Source: Chaetomidium leptoderma (lineage: Eukaryota; Ascomycota; Sordariomycetes; Sordariales; Chaetomiaceae). From it: DNA of 64,000 nucleotides. The stretch lies in contig MU856994.1 of the NCBI GenBank assembly GCA_033296705.1, positions 1 through 64,000 of the forward strand, given 5' to 3'. Shown here piece by piece: positions 10,643 to 21,968 of the stretch. The notes beneath the pieces were generated by a model that saw nothing but the letters and a program-made list of their open reading frames with translations, was not told the origin of the DNA and made no database searches. The first letter of the stretch is position 1; each line of letters starts with the position of its first letter. The translations under genes and the position numbers were made by a program.

Positions 10643-13517
10643 CTTCGAGGCTGTTTTGGGGTGATGAAGAAAAAAGCTGTGCGTGGTCGAAAGCTCAGCA
10701 GTACCGTCTAGCGGAAAGAATGAATCTGGTTGTCAAAAGGAGAGGAAGAAGAGTCTTCAGTCAATGAAGTGAATGTATGTAAACAAGGAATGAATGAGAG
10801 AATGGCTTTGCTCGAAGGTCGACTTGCGCCTGGTGAGAGCAGAAGCCAGTCCATCGACGAGATCGAGGAGCATCTTATACCCACGGAGTGCTCAAGAGGT
10901 TGAGCACCTTGATGGGGCCCCTGGACGGCCGTTTTGCCCACTTGGGCGTCGAATTCGCCGTCCGCGAAGTGACTGACAGAGAACGTGCGCCGAGGCCGAT
11001 GACGATAGGGGAGTATAGCCCCTGGCAGCGGGCCCGGCGGAGGAATCATGGCGTTTCAGTGAAATTAGCGGCTCCGTCGATTCGGACCAGGAACTCGGTT
11101 CCTACAGCGCGGGGGTCACGGTGATGACGACGGCACAGAGATTGCAGAAAGAGGGACGGACGTTGAGCGACGGCGGTAGCGTCGCGCGGGGGCAGTCGGC
11201 GGATTGCCGCCAACAGGGGGCCATCCCGGCCGATCTTCAGACCAAGCGACCGTTGAGGGTATTCGAGCGGCTGAGAACAAACAAAAACAGATATCATGGC
11301 CGTGGTGTGGTGGGGAGACAGGGAGCGAAGATGGGACGCCAAGGTGATCTGAGTGATGCGAGCCATGGGTGTTGTGGCCAGCGCATGAGCCGACTACAAA
11401 CAGAGGTCGGCGCAGGCCAATTGCCCAGCGGGATGCGTCATTCGATCACCAGGAGAGATGAAACATGGTGAGGTTGGTGATGGGTCGAAAGCGGGGTTCC
11501 TGGTGGTGGTGCGGCGGCTTTGGCTGCGGGATGGCGGGTCATGAAGGGCTGGGCAGGGGTAGAAAAGGGGGAGCTTATGCAGGAACACAGGCTCGAGACA
11601 GGGTCGCTTGCGTCTCTGAGCCCCGCCGAGCGCCCCCAAATCTTAACGCCCGGCGCGTCAACCCCGCCCGCCACATTCCGGAAGCGCTTCCATTGCATGG
11701 CGGCAGGGATCGTGCTTGTTGACCGGTCATCTTGGTGGGGTGAATCAGCCCTGGAGGAACACCAGGGAACCTCGGGGATGATCTGATTGCAGACAAAGAG
11801 TTGGAAATCCGGGAGAGCGTGCCGGATGGTTCCACAAGGATGAGACTCGAAGTTCCTGAGCCTGACGGCCCTGACCTAGTACTCCGTCCGGGATACTCGG
11901 GTTCGGCCCAAAGGACACCGAGTTGTAGGTCTGTCGTCGCGGCCATGTCTCGGCAAGACGCAGCAGTCTGCGAGCCACGGTGCCTGCAATCAACCTATGT
12001 GAAACATCGAAGCGCGCGGCCGCTCAAGCGCCTCCCGTTGTAACTTCACATGTCGGGCTTGATGGTGGGTCAGCGGCGCCGATGGGGTGGCGCGCGTTTC
12101 GCTACCGGGTTCGCAGCACCCTCGACAATGCCACCCGAAATTAATTCCGGTGCGTTCTCGATGCTGCGGTGAGCTGAGCGCAGCACCAAGCGGCAATACT
12201 TGCGATGCAAGATTTGGCGAAGCGTTAATTCATTTGGGCAGCCATGCCAAAAGCCAGCACCACGGTGGCAAAACCCCGATCAAGTCTTGATGCAGTTGAG
12301 CATGAAGCTCGACGGATCTTGCGAAGGGCGCCTCCTCCCACTGGAACTTGGGAAGGGCAGACAGATGCGCAAAAATATATAGCGATGGGCTCTGATTGAA
12401 GGAAGCTGAATCGTGAAACGAGCGGGCATACAAAATTAAAAACAACAGGACTCGAGAAGTCTAGACAGTGGGATTGTGAGATGGAAGTATTCAGTAAAGT
12501 GGTGAGAATAAGAATGCCGGGGAAGGAAGAGGAGGAAGCTCATGCACTTCGAGCCTGCCACGGGAACGGACAGGACGATCGTGTGCAGGGGTCAGGGAGG
12601 AAGGCTCGAGGACCCACAGGCCTGCCAACGCCCGAGGCTTCGGACGCGGGCCACGCCGAGGCTGCGCTAGCCTCGTCCGTTCGTCCAGGTCGGGCCAGTC
12701 GTGCTTTAGCCAATTAGCGCCAGCTCCACCTGAGAACTCTGACCTCACATCGCGACTTTCTGAATGCGAAGATTCGTGTTGTTGCCCAGTATCCGAGGCG
12801 TTACTGCCCTACCGGTCGGACCGGATACTAGCGAGCGTTCTTGATCTCTGGATCCGGGTCTTGAAACCGGGACTCCCATTTCACACTCCGGTATCCTTCC
12901 GGTATTATCCTCCACCGGACGCGGGATTGCGACTCACGGCCTCTCGGGAAATGGCTTATTACATGCACTGAGCACTCGTTCAACCAAAAGGTAACACCAA
13001 GCCGCCTCCCTTCAATTGTCTTGACTGTGCGTTGGACTGGGTTGGAAAGGGCATCTGCCTCTCTACTTGCGATGAAAGAGAAAGCACGGACTCGCACCAT
13101 CTGCAGAGCATAAACTTCGTTGAAGATACAAATTTGACAAATTGACCAGAAAAAGAAATAACATGTGGTTTTGCAACAATCGACAACAACAACAACGATT
13201 CAAGCTGGCAGGAGCCTCCACCGCACTTTGAGCCATTCACCCTTGGCCGCCGCCCTACAGATAGCACAGGCACACAGGCAACGACGGGCATTTCCCGCAA
13301 CAGCGGATTCTGGCTCCCAACAACAGCAGCAGCAGCAGCTTTATTTCAGGCTACTCGTTGGGCAAAACGTCAAACATTTTGACCCCACCATCTCCGATCT
13401 CAAGCTTTTCATCAAATATTAGCGTACTTCAACCGGCCCTCGTTCTCATCTGTTGCCCAAGGATTTTGGCGCTAACTTTGATCCTCCTAGTCGCCTGCAA
13501 GGGCCGATGCTTTGACC
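10643..13517. promoter_or_regulatory. AA9 promoter and long intergenic region
   Basis: On the minus strand a TATAAG box at 10874-10879 lies about 230 bp upstream of the AA9 ATG. A TTAGCC (reverse of the GGCTAA xylanase-regulator motif) at 12706-12711 is some 2 kb upstream, which is far for a fungal promoter. At the right end CAA and CAG microsatellites (near 13182-13197 and 13319-13340) precede the YTH gene and probably belong to its 5' leader. The ORFs in between resemble nothing I know. Confidence 0.35.
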
Positions 13518-16155
13518 ATGTCGGGTACATCGCAGGCTCCCAAGATCGGGCTGGATGCCCGCACAGCAGCACTCAAGGAGAAGCTTCTCAGGGGTCGCAG
13601 TCGCAGTCACACCCGTGCGACACCCCCCCAGCCCTCAACCGATGTTGCCAGACCAGACCCGGATGTGGCGGTCGGTGCTCTATCCAGGACGCCCTCAGAG
13701 CGGGTCAAGCCACCTGCCAGCTTCGTTCCTCACGAGGTCCCTCAACCGCCCATGTTGCCTTCGCTTCCGGCGGATGCAAATGATATTGCGGCCTTGATCT
13801 CGTCCATCTCGTCAGCTGCTGCCAGCGAGACCCAGGATCCAAGCAGTACTAGCACTCCGAGCTGTGATCCTACTACGCAGCAAAAGCCGCCGACTCGACC
13901 GACAGCGCCCGCAGCTGAACGATTCCCTTTGCCGCCAAAACCTGCTCCCAAGATATCTATCGCAATACCAGTGACTGGTGCAGCGAAAGGCAAACAGGCC
14001 CAACAGCCTGACAGCAAGGTTGCAACGGCTTTTAAAAGCCCCTCGACAACGAGAAGCGCCGCTGATGAGCATCCTGAAGAAGGTGAGGTAACTGCGACTC
14101 CTCTAGAGAACGGCAAGACATCGGCATCAACCGTGCGGGCGGCGTCTAGGACATCAGACTATAAGAGTCCCGCGGCGACGACTCCGGCACATGGCAACGG
14201 CGTTCAATCCTTTACCGTTCAAAGCCCAACTAGCCGCCCAGAATCTCGTCGCGAGAAGAATGGCCCAACACCTACAAAACCATCTTTCCGCAAAGCACCT
14301 TGTGATAATGGAAACAAGCCACGCACTACTGCTCCTAAGCTGGAAGCTCCAACCGAGCCAACACTCACCAAAAACAGTGCTAGGGTGGACATGGCCCCCC
14401 CCAGTGGCAAAAACATGGGTCGCTCTGAGCAGATTTCCCCCAAAGATGCCTTTACCCGCCTGCTGAACCAGACCCCTGACCTCAAAGACTTCCTTGAGAT
14501 GACTGACTACTACAACGTGGAGGCTCGGACAAGAAAGCTCGACCGGTTCCGAAGAGCAAAGGCTCTCGCTGCCGAGAAACTACGCATCGAGGAAGAAGAG
14601 AGGATGCTCATGGCAGAAGAGGAGCTCGAGATGGGATTACAGCGATCGACTATGGCACGGTTTACGAGCGCGGTACCTAGCGCACCTTCGGGGCCAGAGA
14701 CCAACAGCTTACCGACCCCCGTCACCCGGGTGCCTGCTACAATCAAGGGCGAGTCCAAAGACACACCGGACGTCAAGTCCACCAAGAGAGCGCACGACGG
14801 CGAAGACAATACCGAGGCTCGGCAGGGGAAGGTGCCGCGACTTGAAGCGCCGCCGCCGCCGCCGCCCCGTGCAAGGGACACTGACAAGAAGGAACACGAC
14901 CGACGAGAAGATGTGCGCGACGCCCGTCGTGATAGCCGCTACCACCGGAGCCCGTCACCCCAGCCACGGTTCTACGCAGACGACGAGTACGAGGACCGCC
15001 GCAAGCCCGGTCGCTACAAGGCTGATGACGGCCACCATTTCGGCTCGGGGCGTCGTAGGGAATCCGGCCAGCATGGTTCATACCCAGTCCGCGTGGACTT
15101 GGGGCACAGGGGCGGTTAGTATTTCTCTTGTTTTCGCCGCCGTCGGTAGTTTCTGGTCTTGCTGAGTGGATTGGGGTTGTCGTTGGGGTTTTGGGTTATT
15201 TGGCGCTTGTGGCGCCCAGTCTTTCTAGTATTGGCGTGGAGTAGAGCTCGGCTGGCTGACCTTGTCGTTTTTGTCTCTCTCTTGGGCTCCTTTTGATCCC
15301 TCGTTTCTCCCCGATCTCATGCTTTTGGCATTCCTGACAATTTGCTTTCATATGGCAGCGCTAATGATCGATCAGATACGCGTTTCTTTATCTTGAAGTC
15401 GTTCAACGAGGAGAATGTGTTGAGATGCATGGAAGATGTATGTGCCATTGCTGTCTTTAAGGAGAGAGAAAGAGACAGCCCCGCTGACCACTTACAGAAC
15501 CTCTGGACGACCCAAGTTCAGAACGGCAGCATTCTCACTGAAGCCTTTGAGCAGTGCAGGAATGTAATTCTCTTCTTTTCCATCAACAAGAGCAGAGCAT
15601 TCCAAGGATATGTAAGCTCGCCCTCTCTGCCGAGACCCCTCCTTGCCCTCATGGCTCTCTTCCTACCCAGACTCCCCTCATTCTTCTACCCCCTTTTCCT
15701 TGTACCAACCCCCCCTCCTCTTACCCCCAAACTAAACCCCCCCCCCCCCCCCCCTCCGCAAGGCACGCATGGCATCAGCCCCATCCCCAGACACCCCCCG
15801 GCCGACCTTTGTCAAGGGCATCCACTGGGACACGAGCGACCCCTTCCGCGTGCAGTGGCTCAGCAAGACGGCCGTCGAGTTCTACCGCATCGGCCATCTC
15901 AAGAACCCCTACAACGAGCACCTGCCCGTGCTGGTCGGCAAGGACGGACAGGAGATTGAAGAGGAGTGTGGCGCGGAGCTGTTGCGGGAGATGGAGGCTG
16001 TTGCGCTGGACTTGGAGAGCCCGAGATTATTGGAGGGGGGCGGGGGATCCGGGGATCGCACCCGCCGCGTCGGGAGTCGGGTGGACAGGGACACTGGCGT
16101 GGCGGGGGAGGGCCTGGGGGGTATGGGTCATATCGCGGGCGGAGGTTTGGGCTGA
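13518..16155 (+). CDS. YTH-domain RNA-binding protein (m6A reader)
   Basis: Exons 13518-15118, 15359-15437, 15498-15611 and 15763-16155 give 728 residues. All junctions have GT-AG ends and keep phase. The start is ATG at 13518; the in-frame TTG six bases upstream is not a likely start. Residues 1-330 are disordered and Ser/Pro-rich. Residues about 315-385 form a conserved-looking helical block (FTRLLNQTPDLKDFLEM, then a charged coiled coil). A basic/acidic, Pro-rich stretch follows, then the YTH domain at about 538-677: RFFILKSFNEENV, LWTTQ with the first cage Trp, ILFFSINKSRAFQGYARM, and NPYNEHLPVLVGKDGQEIE near the end. Assembled across introns, this matches YTHDC1-type domains closely. The inferred role is binding N6-methyladenosine in RNA. 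The Gly-rich C-terminal tail after residue 690 is unusual. Intron 3 holds an 18-C run. Confidence 0.9.
15737..15754. repeat. 18-nt poly-C tract in an intron
   Basis: An uninterrupted run of 18 C just upstream of the 3' splice site of the third YTH intron, where it serves as an unusually pure polypyrimidine tract. Such homopolymers are often miscounted in assemblies, so the length is approximate. Confidence 0.8.
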
Positions 16156-17288
16156 GGGAGGGGTCGGTGGAGAGGAGGTGATGGGGATATTTGGCTGCTT
16201 GGTTTTGTGTGTGTGAAAATGTAGGGTGGTAGAATAATGCCATTGGTGCACATCATTCGTTCCGCGTATCTGTTTTTGTTTCGTCGTTTCTTCTCTTTCA
16301 AGTTGACCTAAGAATTTACTCCAAAATCTCACGTTCAGGTCTAGTTATTCTTTTCAACCGTTCCAGCGTCTTCAACCTCCGGTACTTTACGTCTTCTGCT
16401 GTGCTTTGTGGAGAGAAGTGACGTGGGACCGAGTTGAGTGTTCCCTTCTCAAACAAACTGACGCCTGTGTCCTGAAGGTGTGGCTCGTTGAGAGCCTTCA
16501 CAAGTGCCCCAGACGGAGTGGACCTGCATCCCCCCAGCTCTGCGCCGGCACTTGTGCGGGTAACAGTGCTTGGGTCTTGCCTGCATACAGATCTGAGATT
16601 ACAAACAACACCGTCGAGCCCTTGACCCCTTGAACGCAGGATGACCCTTCCGAGTTGCATCTCGAAGCTGAAGTCCTCTGTTACGGCAGTGACACGGTTG
16701 GCCACTGCGTAGCACTATCAAAGGATGGAACGTTGTTCGATCTGTCAGAACGAACCCGCAACCATGCCTAGGAAGAAGGAACCGTGTCACGGCCAGACCC
16801 GTGGCAGCTGCAACACAACGCAACCGCCTCCATCACCGAATAAGGCATGGCACAGGTGCATAGCGAAATGATACCGTACACTGGTGATGGCCACAATGGC
16901 GCAGTTGCCCAAACACAGGCTAGGGGTGGTTGGATCGTTGGCTTCGTGCTCTGGCGGTTTGCACTGTCTTCGTTAGACACCTCAGCCTGGAGCCAACGCA
17001 ACTTCCCATGCCTCAAGTTCAGGCTGTTGAACGGGCAGGAGGAACGTAGGGCGTGTGTGCTAGCAATCCGAATTAGCGCTCTGATTCGGCTGCCACCCCC
17101 AGACTTTTTAAACAATCTTCTTCCTCTCTTGGGAATCTTGCATTTCTCTCATAACATCGATTTTGCTCCTCCAACGCACAACCACAACATCAGCGTGCCA
17201 CAGTGTTAAATAGAACTACAAACCCGCAACCAACCTACGCCAAACCGAGCGGTCTCTTCATCTTCACAAACCAAAACCCAAACCCAAA
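16156..17288. other. Intergenic region
   Basis: Contains the YTH 3' region and the 5' leader of the next gene. No recognisable coding sequence, RNA gene or repeat was seen. Confidence 0.4.
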
Positions 17289-18307
17289 ATGTCGTGGTGG
17301 TGGATCCAAGCCACCCAGCTCAAGGGCCAAACAATCGGGTCCCCCTGGACGACGATCTCATCCGAACCCGAGCGCGGCACCGCCCTCGCAACCTTGGACG
17401 GCACAAACGCCGGCGGCCGCTCCACGGGCTTTATTAACAATACAGTAGCAGCAGCAGCAGTAGCAGCATCAACCAAAAACAAGCCCACCAATGGCTACGA
17501 CCGCCGCCGTGTGCAACAGCCCACCACCAAACTCAACACGCGCCAAATCTTTTACCTGGCCGTCATCCAAGGCCTTTCCGCCATGATCCTCGCGGGCGGA
17601 ATCAACTTTGCAGTCGGCTACCGTAACCCCCCCCCTAATATTCCCCCCTCCCCAAATCCACCCACACGAACTGACTGACCCCCCCGATAATAGCAATCTA
17701 CGCCACCCCGCGCCCGCCCCCCGGCCCACCCCCACAGGGCTCCATCCCGCCCTTCCTCTTCGGCCCGCCCGTCTCGCTGCTCGTCGACGCGGCGGTCACC
17801 ACCATCCTGCAGTCGCTCATCACGTGGTTCTGCCTGCTGTTTTTTGTCAACCGCGCGCTGGTGGCGGGGGATATTGCGCCGCACGTGCCGGGGTGGTTGT
17901 TGCAGGGGCGGGAGCCGGGGAATGGGTTTGTGCGGTGGTTTATGTTTTTGGATCATTATAATGCCCAGAGGGGGAGTGTGGTGTTTGGGTGGTGTTGTGG
18001 TGGTGGTCGTCGTGGTCGTTGTCGTGGGGGTTTTGCAAGGGCGGTTGGGTTTGTGTTTGCGGGGTTGGGGAGGGGGTTGTTGGTTGCTGTGGCCGGGTTT
18101 GCCGTCATGATTGGGCCGACCATTAGGCTTGGTGTCGCGGCCGGCACGCCGTATCAGGGGGATTGGGTTTTCCTGGGACGGTGGGATGGGGCGGTGTTTA
18201 AGCTGGTTTATGGCGCTGTTTTGGGGCTGGTGATCTCGCCTCCCATCGCGTGGATGTGGATGGTCAGGGCCGGGTGGATTGTGAGGAGGAATGCCATGTC
18301 GGCGTGA
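17289..18307 (+). CDS. Four-helix membrane protein of unknown function
   Basis: Exons 17289-17622 and 17694-18307 (315 aa). The 71-bp intron has GTAACC...TAATAG ends, and the phase-1 junction restores the frame. Residues 1-80 are polar with an Ala run. Four hydrophobic segments follow: YLAVIQGLSAMILAGGINFA; the stretch after FLFGPPVSLLVDA that ends TWFCLLFFVN; a Gly/Ala/Val-rich helix ending in MIGPTIRLG; and VYGAVLGLVISPPIAWMWMV. There is no cleavable signal peptide. The pattern recalls fungal proteins annotated with the domain of unknown function DUF2456, but I am not certain of that family. A Gly/Arg-rich loop separates helices 2 and 3. Confidence 0.65.
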
Positions 18308-18456
18308 GGGGTGGTTGTGGTGGGTTTGTGGTTTGCCTGGGTGACAGGACGGACAGCGCCAGGACGGACAGCGCCATGGTTTGAACAGAAAGACAAGGTT
18401 GTGGTTTGTCAGATTTTAGAGCGTATTATGGTAGTGGTATTGTCTAATGAACTCTT

Positions 18457-20040
18457 CTACGCAGGCGGGAGAAACGAACTGAACAGCACAGCCTGAATCG
18501 TGGCATAGATGATCATGAACATGACGTTGCGGGTCCCCGTCTTCTCTCCGCGAATAACGGACCCAGCGAGCCACCAATACCACAGCGGATATCCAGAAGA
18601 TATCCGCGTGATGATCTGGACATGGTAAGTGGTCGCCGCGAGCACCGCCAACAACACTTGAGCGGCGGCGGTGGACTGGACAAGAGACAACAAGCGAGCC
18701 GACTCGGCGGGCTTGTCGGCGACAGGAAATCGCCGATCCGTCAATCGCTCCAGCCCAGACTTGACAAGGATCATCAGCATCGGGGTGGCGAGCATGAACA
18801 GCGGGAGGTTCGGCGCGGTCCAGTAGCGGAGAAATCCGGTATTCCTATTTCCTACGTCAGCAGCAGTTCCCGACGGAACTTCACGGAACAGTCTTACCAA
18901 TAGCGCTCCTGCACAAATGTGTAGATGCTCGGCAGATACCCCTGACACCACGGCCTGGGCACGGCTCCGGATGCGCCGGAGCAGAAACGCAAATACGCCG
19001 CAGCTTGAGGACCGATAGACCCAGCCGCCACGCAGACTCCACCAACGCCAAGAGCCACGAGCCGACGCAGCGTGTCGGTGGGACGCCGAGGCAGGTTCGG
19101 CAAGTGCCGCACGACCTCCCAGGCAAAGGGGGCGCCGTTCAGGAGACCATTGCTACGGAAAGCCGTGGCGAGGCCGAAGAGGACCCCGGCCAGGACGGTG
19201 TAGAGGTCGCGACGCGTTGGACTGCGCTCGGCGCGGCAGCCTAGAGCGAAGAGGAGGTACCCGGAGAAGGAGAGCAGGGCAAAGGAGCTCTCGGCGTACG
19301 GGGCGGACAGGAATAGACCGGCAGGGGAGAAGATGTGCAGCAGGGCGGCGACTAAAGATAGAGTCTGGTCGCGCCAGACCACCTGGCCCAGGCGGTAGAG
19401 CACCAGGGCCGAGAGCAGGTGGGCCGTGTTGGCGACGGCGATGCCGGCCAGGGCTTCGGGAACAACTCCCCCTTCATCGGCGGCGGATGGACTGACAATG
19501 CCGAGGTGCTCCAGGCCTGATGCAATGGGACGAGCAAAGGTCAGCGCCGGAATGTCCCGGGGAGAAATAGGTAGAATTAGACAGGCAAAGAAAAGGAACG
19601 ACCCGGAGGCAGGCAAGTAAGTCGGCGCTCGATCACAAATCCGATCCGACCCGACTGGCTCAATCACTTCAGCTAAGCAACTCACCTCTCAGCAAACACC
19701 TCACAACAAACGGCAGCCCGGCCCCAAACGCCCACTCCTGCTCAAACCGGTAACCCCGGCGGGCCGCGGTGACGAAATAGATGGCGTCCCAGCTGGACAG
19801 GCGGCTGACCAGCCCGCCGATCCCGAGGCCACCACCACCACCACTTGTGCTGCCATGGATCTGGCCGACCGACCCGCCGCCGTGGACCACTAGCTCCGCC
19901 GATGTGTCGTAAGCATCACCTGCGAGGCTGCTGCCGAGGACGATGGCAAAGAGGATGAGCTTCCAGGACACGAAGCAGGTGAGGAGCGTGCGGTAGGGCC
20001 GGTTGAGCGGGTGGGTTGGGGATGCGTGTTGGGGAGGCAT
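18457..20040 (-). CDS. GPI18: GPI mannosyltransferase 2 (PIG-V/Gpi18 homologue)
   Basis: Exons on the minus strand are 20040-19686, 19516-18898 and 18844-18457 (453 aa). The introns of 169 and 53 bp are in frame, and the second junction restores ERYW|NTGFLRYW. The enzyme adds the second mannose to GPI anchor precursors in the ER lumen, using dolichol-phosphate mannose. Evidence: the first membrane helix (residues about 15-40) followed by the luminal WDAIYFV motif with its conserved Asp, then RGYRFEQEWAFG, many later hydrophobic segments, and the near-C-terminal NTGFLRYWT...NLPLFMLA stretch typical of PIG-V proteins. The length is normal for fungi. The gene converges with the membrane-protein gene ending at 18307, leaving about 150 bp between the two stops. 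Confidence 0.9.
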
Positions 20041-20052
20041 TGTTTGAGAAAC

Positions 20053-20062
20053 NNNNNNNNNN
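20053..20062. other. Assembly gap (10 N)
   Basis: Ten N bases immediately followed by a G run, so the true length here is unknown. The gap lies just upstream of the GPI18 start codon, in its promoter or leader. Confidence 1.
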
Positions 20063-21968
20063 GGGGGGGGGATGGTGAATCGCGGCTGTTGGTTTACTTC
20101 ATCTGATGTTCGATGTCATGCATGACGCAATTCGAGATGGGAACGGGGGATTGTTGTTGTTGCTAAAATTGAACCTGAGGCGTGTGGTTTGCTGCTGTGC
20201 CGGTTTGTGGATGTTTCATGCCGATGTTGTTGGATTGGATTGAAGTTGAATTTGGCGGTTGGCGGTGGCGCTGGTTGGCTGGCGAATGCGACCCGTCACA
20301 GCAGCTCGGCCTGTCTGGAGCTCAAGGTGGGGCCTGTGGCCTGCCTCGGTCAGGTGGGGGCGGCTGGGCTCCAGGGTCCTCCAGGGTTCTGAATGCCGGC
20401 TTTCATGACGCACGAGTGTGGAAAAGCCGCACGAGATTGCAACCTTCCGAGCTTCCATGCATGTGCCGGGCATCTGCAGCAGCCGGGCAACTGCAGCATT
20501 CATCAAGGCATCGTCAGCAATTCGACAATCGCGAAACCGAGACCCCGACCCCAAAAGATCATCCTGGTCGGCTGAGAGACTTCCGATGGACCCGAAAGTC
20601 AGAAAACCGACCCCGTCGAAAATGCGCTCGGCATGATAGGTAATTTCTCTTCTTATGAGCGTGCTTCTTGGCCGCCGGGATTCGGTACACCGCTTCCAGG
20701 GCCCGACCTGTGGGTGGCGCACGAGACGACGTCTGAAATCATCATCCCCGACACCAACAGCCGTTTCTCACAACACCACATTTTACCTCCGGCATTGCCG
20801 AAGCGCACGATCGCCAAAAACGTTTGTTTGTGATAAGCCTGGAACAAAGGCCACACGACAACTTGCCCCAAAAAGTCTGCACAAATCCGTTGACTCGCTA
20901 CCTAATGATTAACTACCAGCTTTCCTGGCCTCGAAAATTGAAACAGGGCTTGCCCAGCCGGCCGAGCTGCCCCTCTTCTCGGCCACGGTGAAATGAAAAG
21001 AGCTGGGTTGGCTGGGTGTCCACTTGGTCCACCGCCGTCGCGGGCCGCTGCGGCCTCAAGGGTTCATGTATTCCGTACCTTAGTCATTTCTGCCCGGCTT
21101 CCCTGAGGTTGCGTTCAAAGGCCAAAGGATGCCTAGTTTTTCTCACGCTCCTCCCCTTTCGCCAACCCCTTTTCGATGGCCCTGGTTTGTGTCACGTCTT
21201 CCGCACTGATTTCATCACTTCTCAGTCTTGCCCGTCGTTGGGATTGGGAGGAGCTGTGGGTGAGAGGAGCCAATGGGATGGAGCAAGAGCTGCCCACCTG
21301 ATTTTGGTCAGAGCGCCAGGCGAGCCAGGATGTGCTGCAAGTCCAGCCGCCCCGCAGGGCCCCACCTACTCCCTCGGAGTTCACGAACAAGCCCGCTCCG
21401 GGGCCCAAGTTGGGACTGGCGTCAGCTAATTAATAGTTACATACCATTGCCCTCTTCGACATCACCTCCTTTCTTCCCCTGACCGCTTGGTTTAAACGTA
21501 TGACCTCAAGACGACGATTCCTTTGTTCTCGACGCCCATTTCCTATGCGATTGCATACGTCACATATTCGAAGCATTTCCTTTCGACGGCGCTGAATTTC
21601 CATTTCGACCGCGGACCGAAGCAGGTATATCGCGAGACAGCTACCCATTCATCCGGAATCTGCGCAACCACATCAATCAATGGCAGCTCCTGTAGCCGCC
21701 ACATCTTGCAGCCGCGGCAGCGCTGTTCGTCACTGTTGAATTCCGTACCGCAGCTGTAGGTGGAGTTTGCTGCAAGGTGGAAACTCGACGTGAGCCTGGA
21801 GCTTTGCGACAACTGCGATTTTTTGGGATAGAACCTCGATTGCCGGGCGCAACACAGCCCTGCCTTGGTGCAGCGAGGCTGGTCCTTCGTATTCATTTCC
21901 CACTCATCTGACGATATTTTTTGTTTTATCCCTTCTTTCGCAAACGGCGCGCCTAGCGGTTCGAAGCC
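20063..21968. other. Intergenic region
   Basis: The promoter sides of GPI18 and of the gene at 21969 meet here. Short ORFs on both strands look accidental. The last few hundred bases are probably the 5' leader of the downstream gene. Confidence 0.4.

Noticed and set aside
9578..10711. 377-codon ORF on the + strand opposite the AA9 gene
   Set aside because: It is the antisense shadow of a GC-rich gene: nearly all Gly/Arg/Val with no domain, while the opposite strand gives a complete AA9 enzyme.
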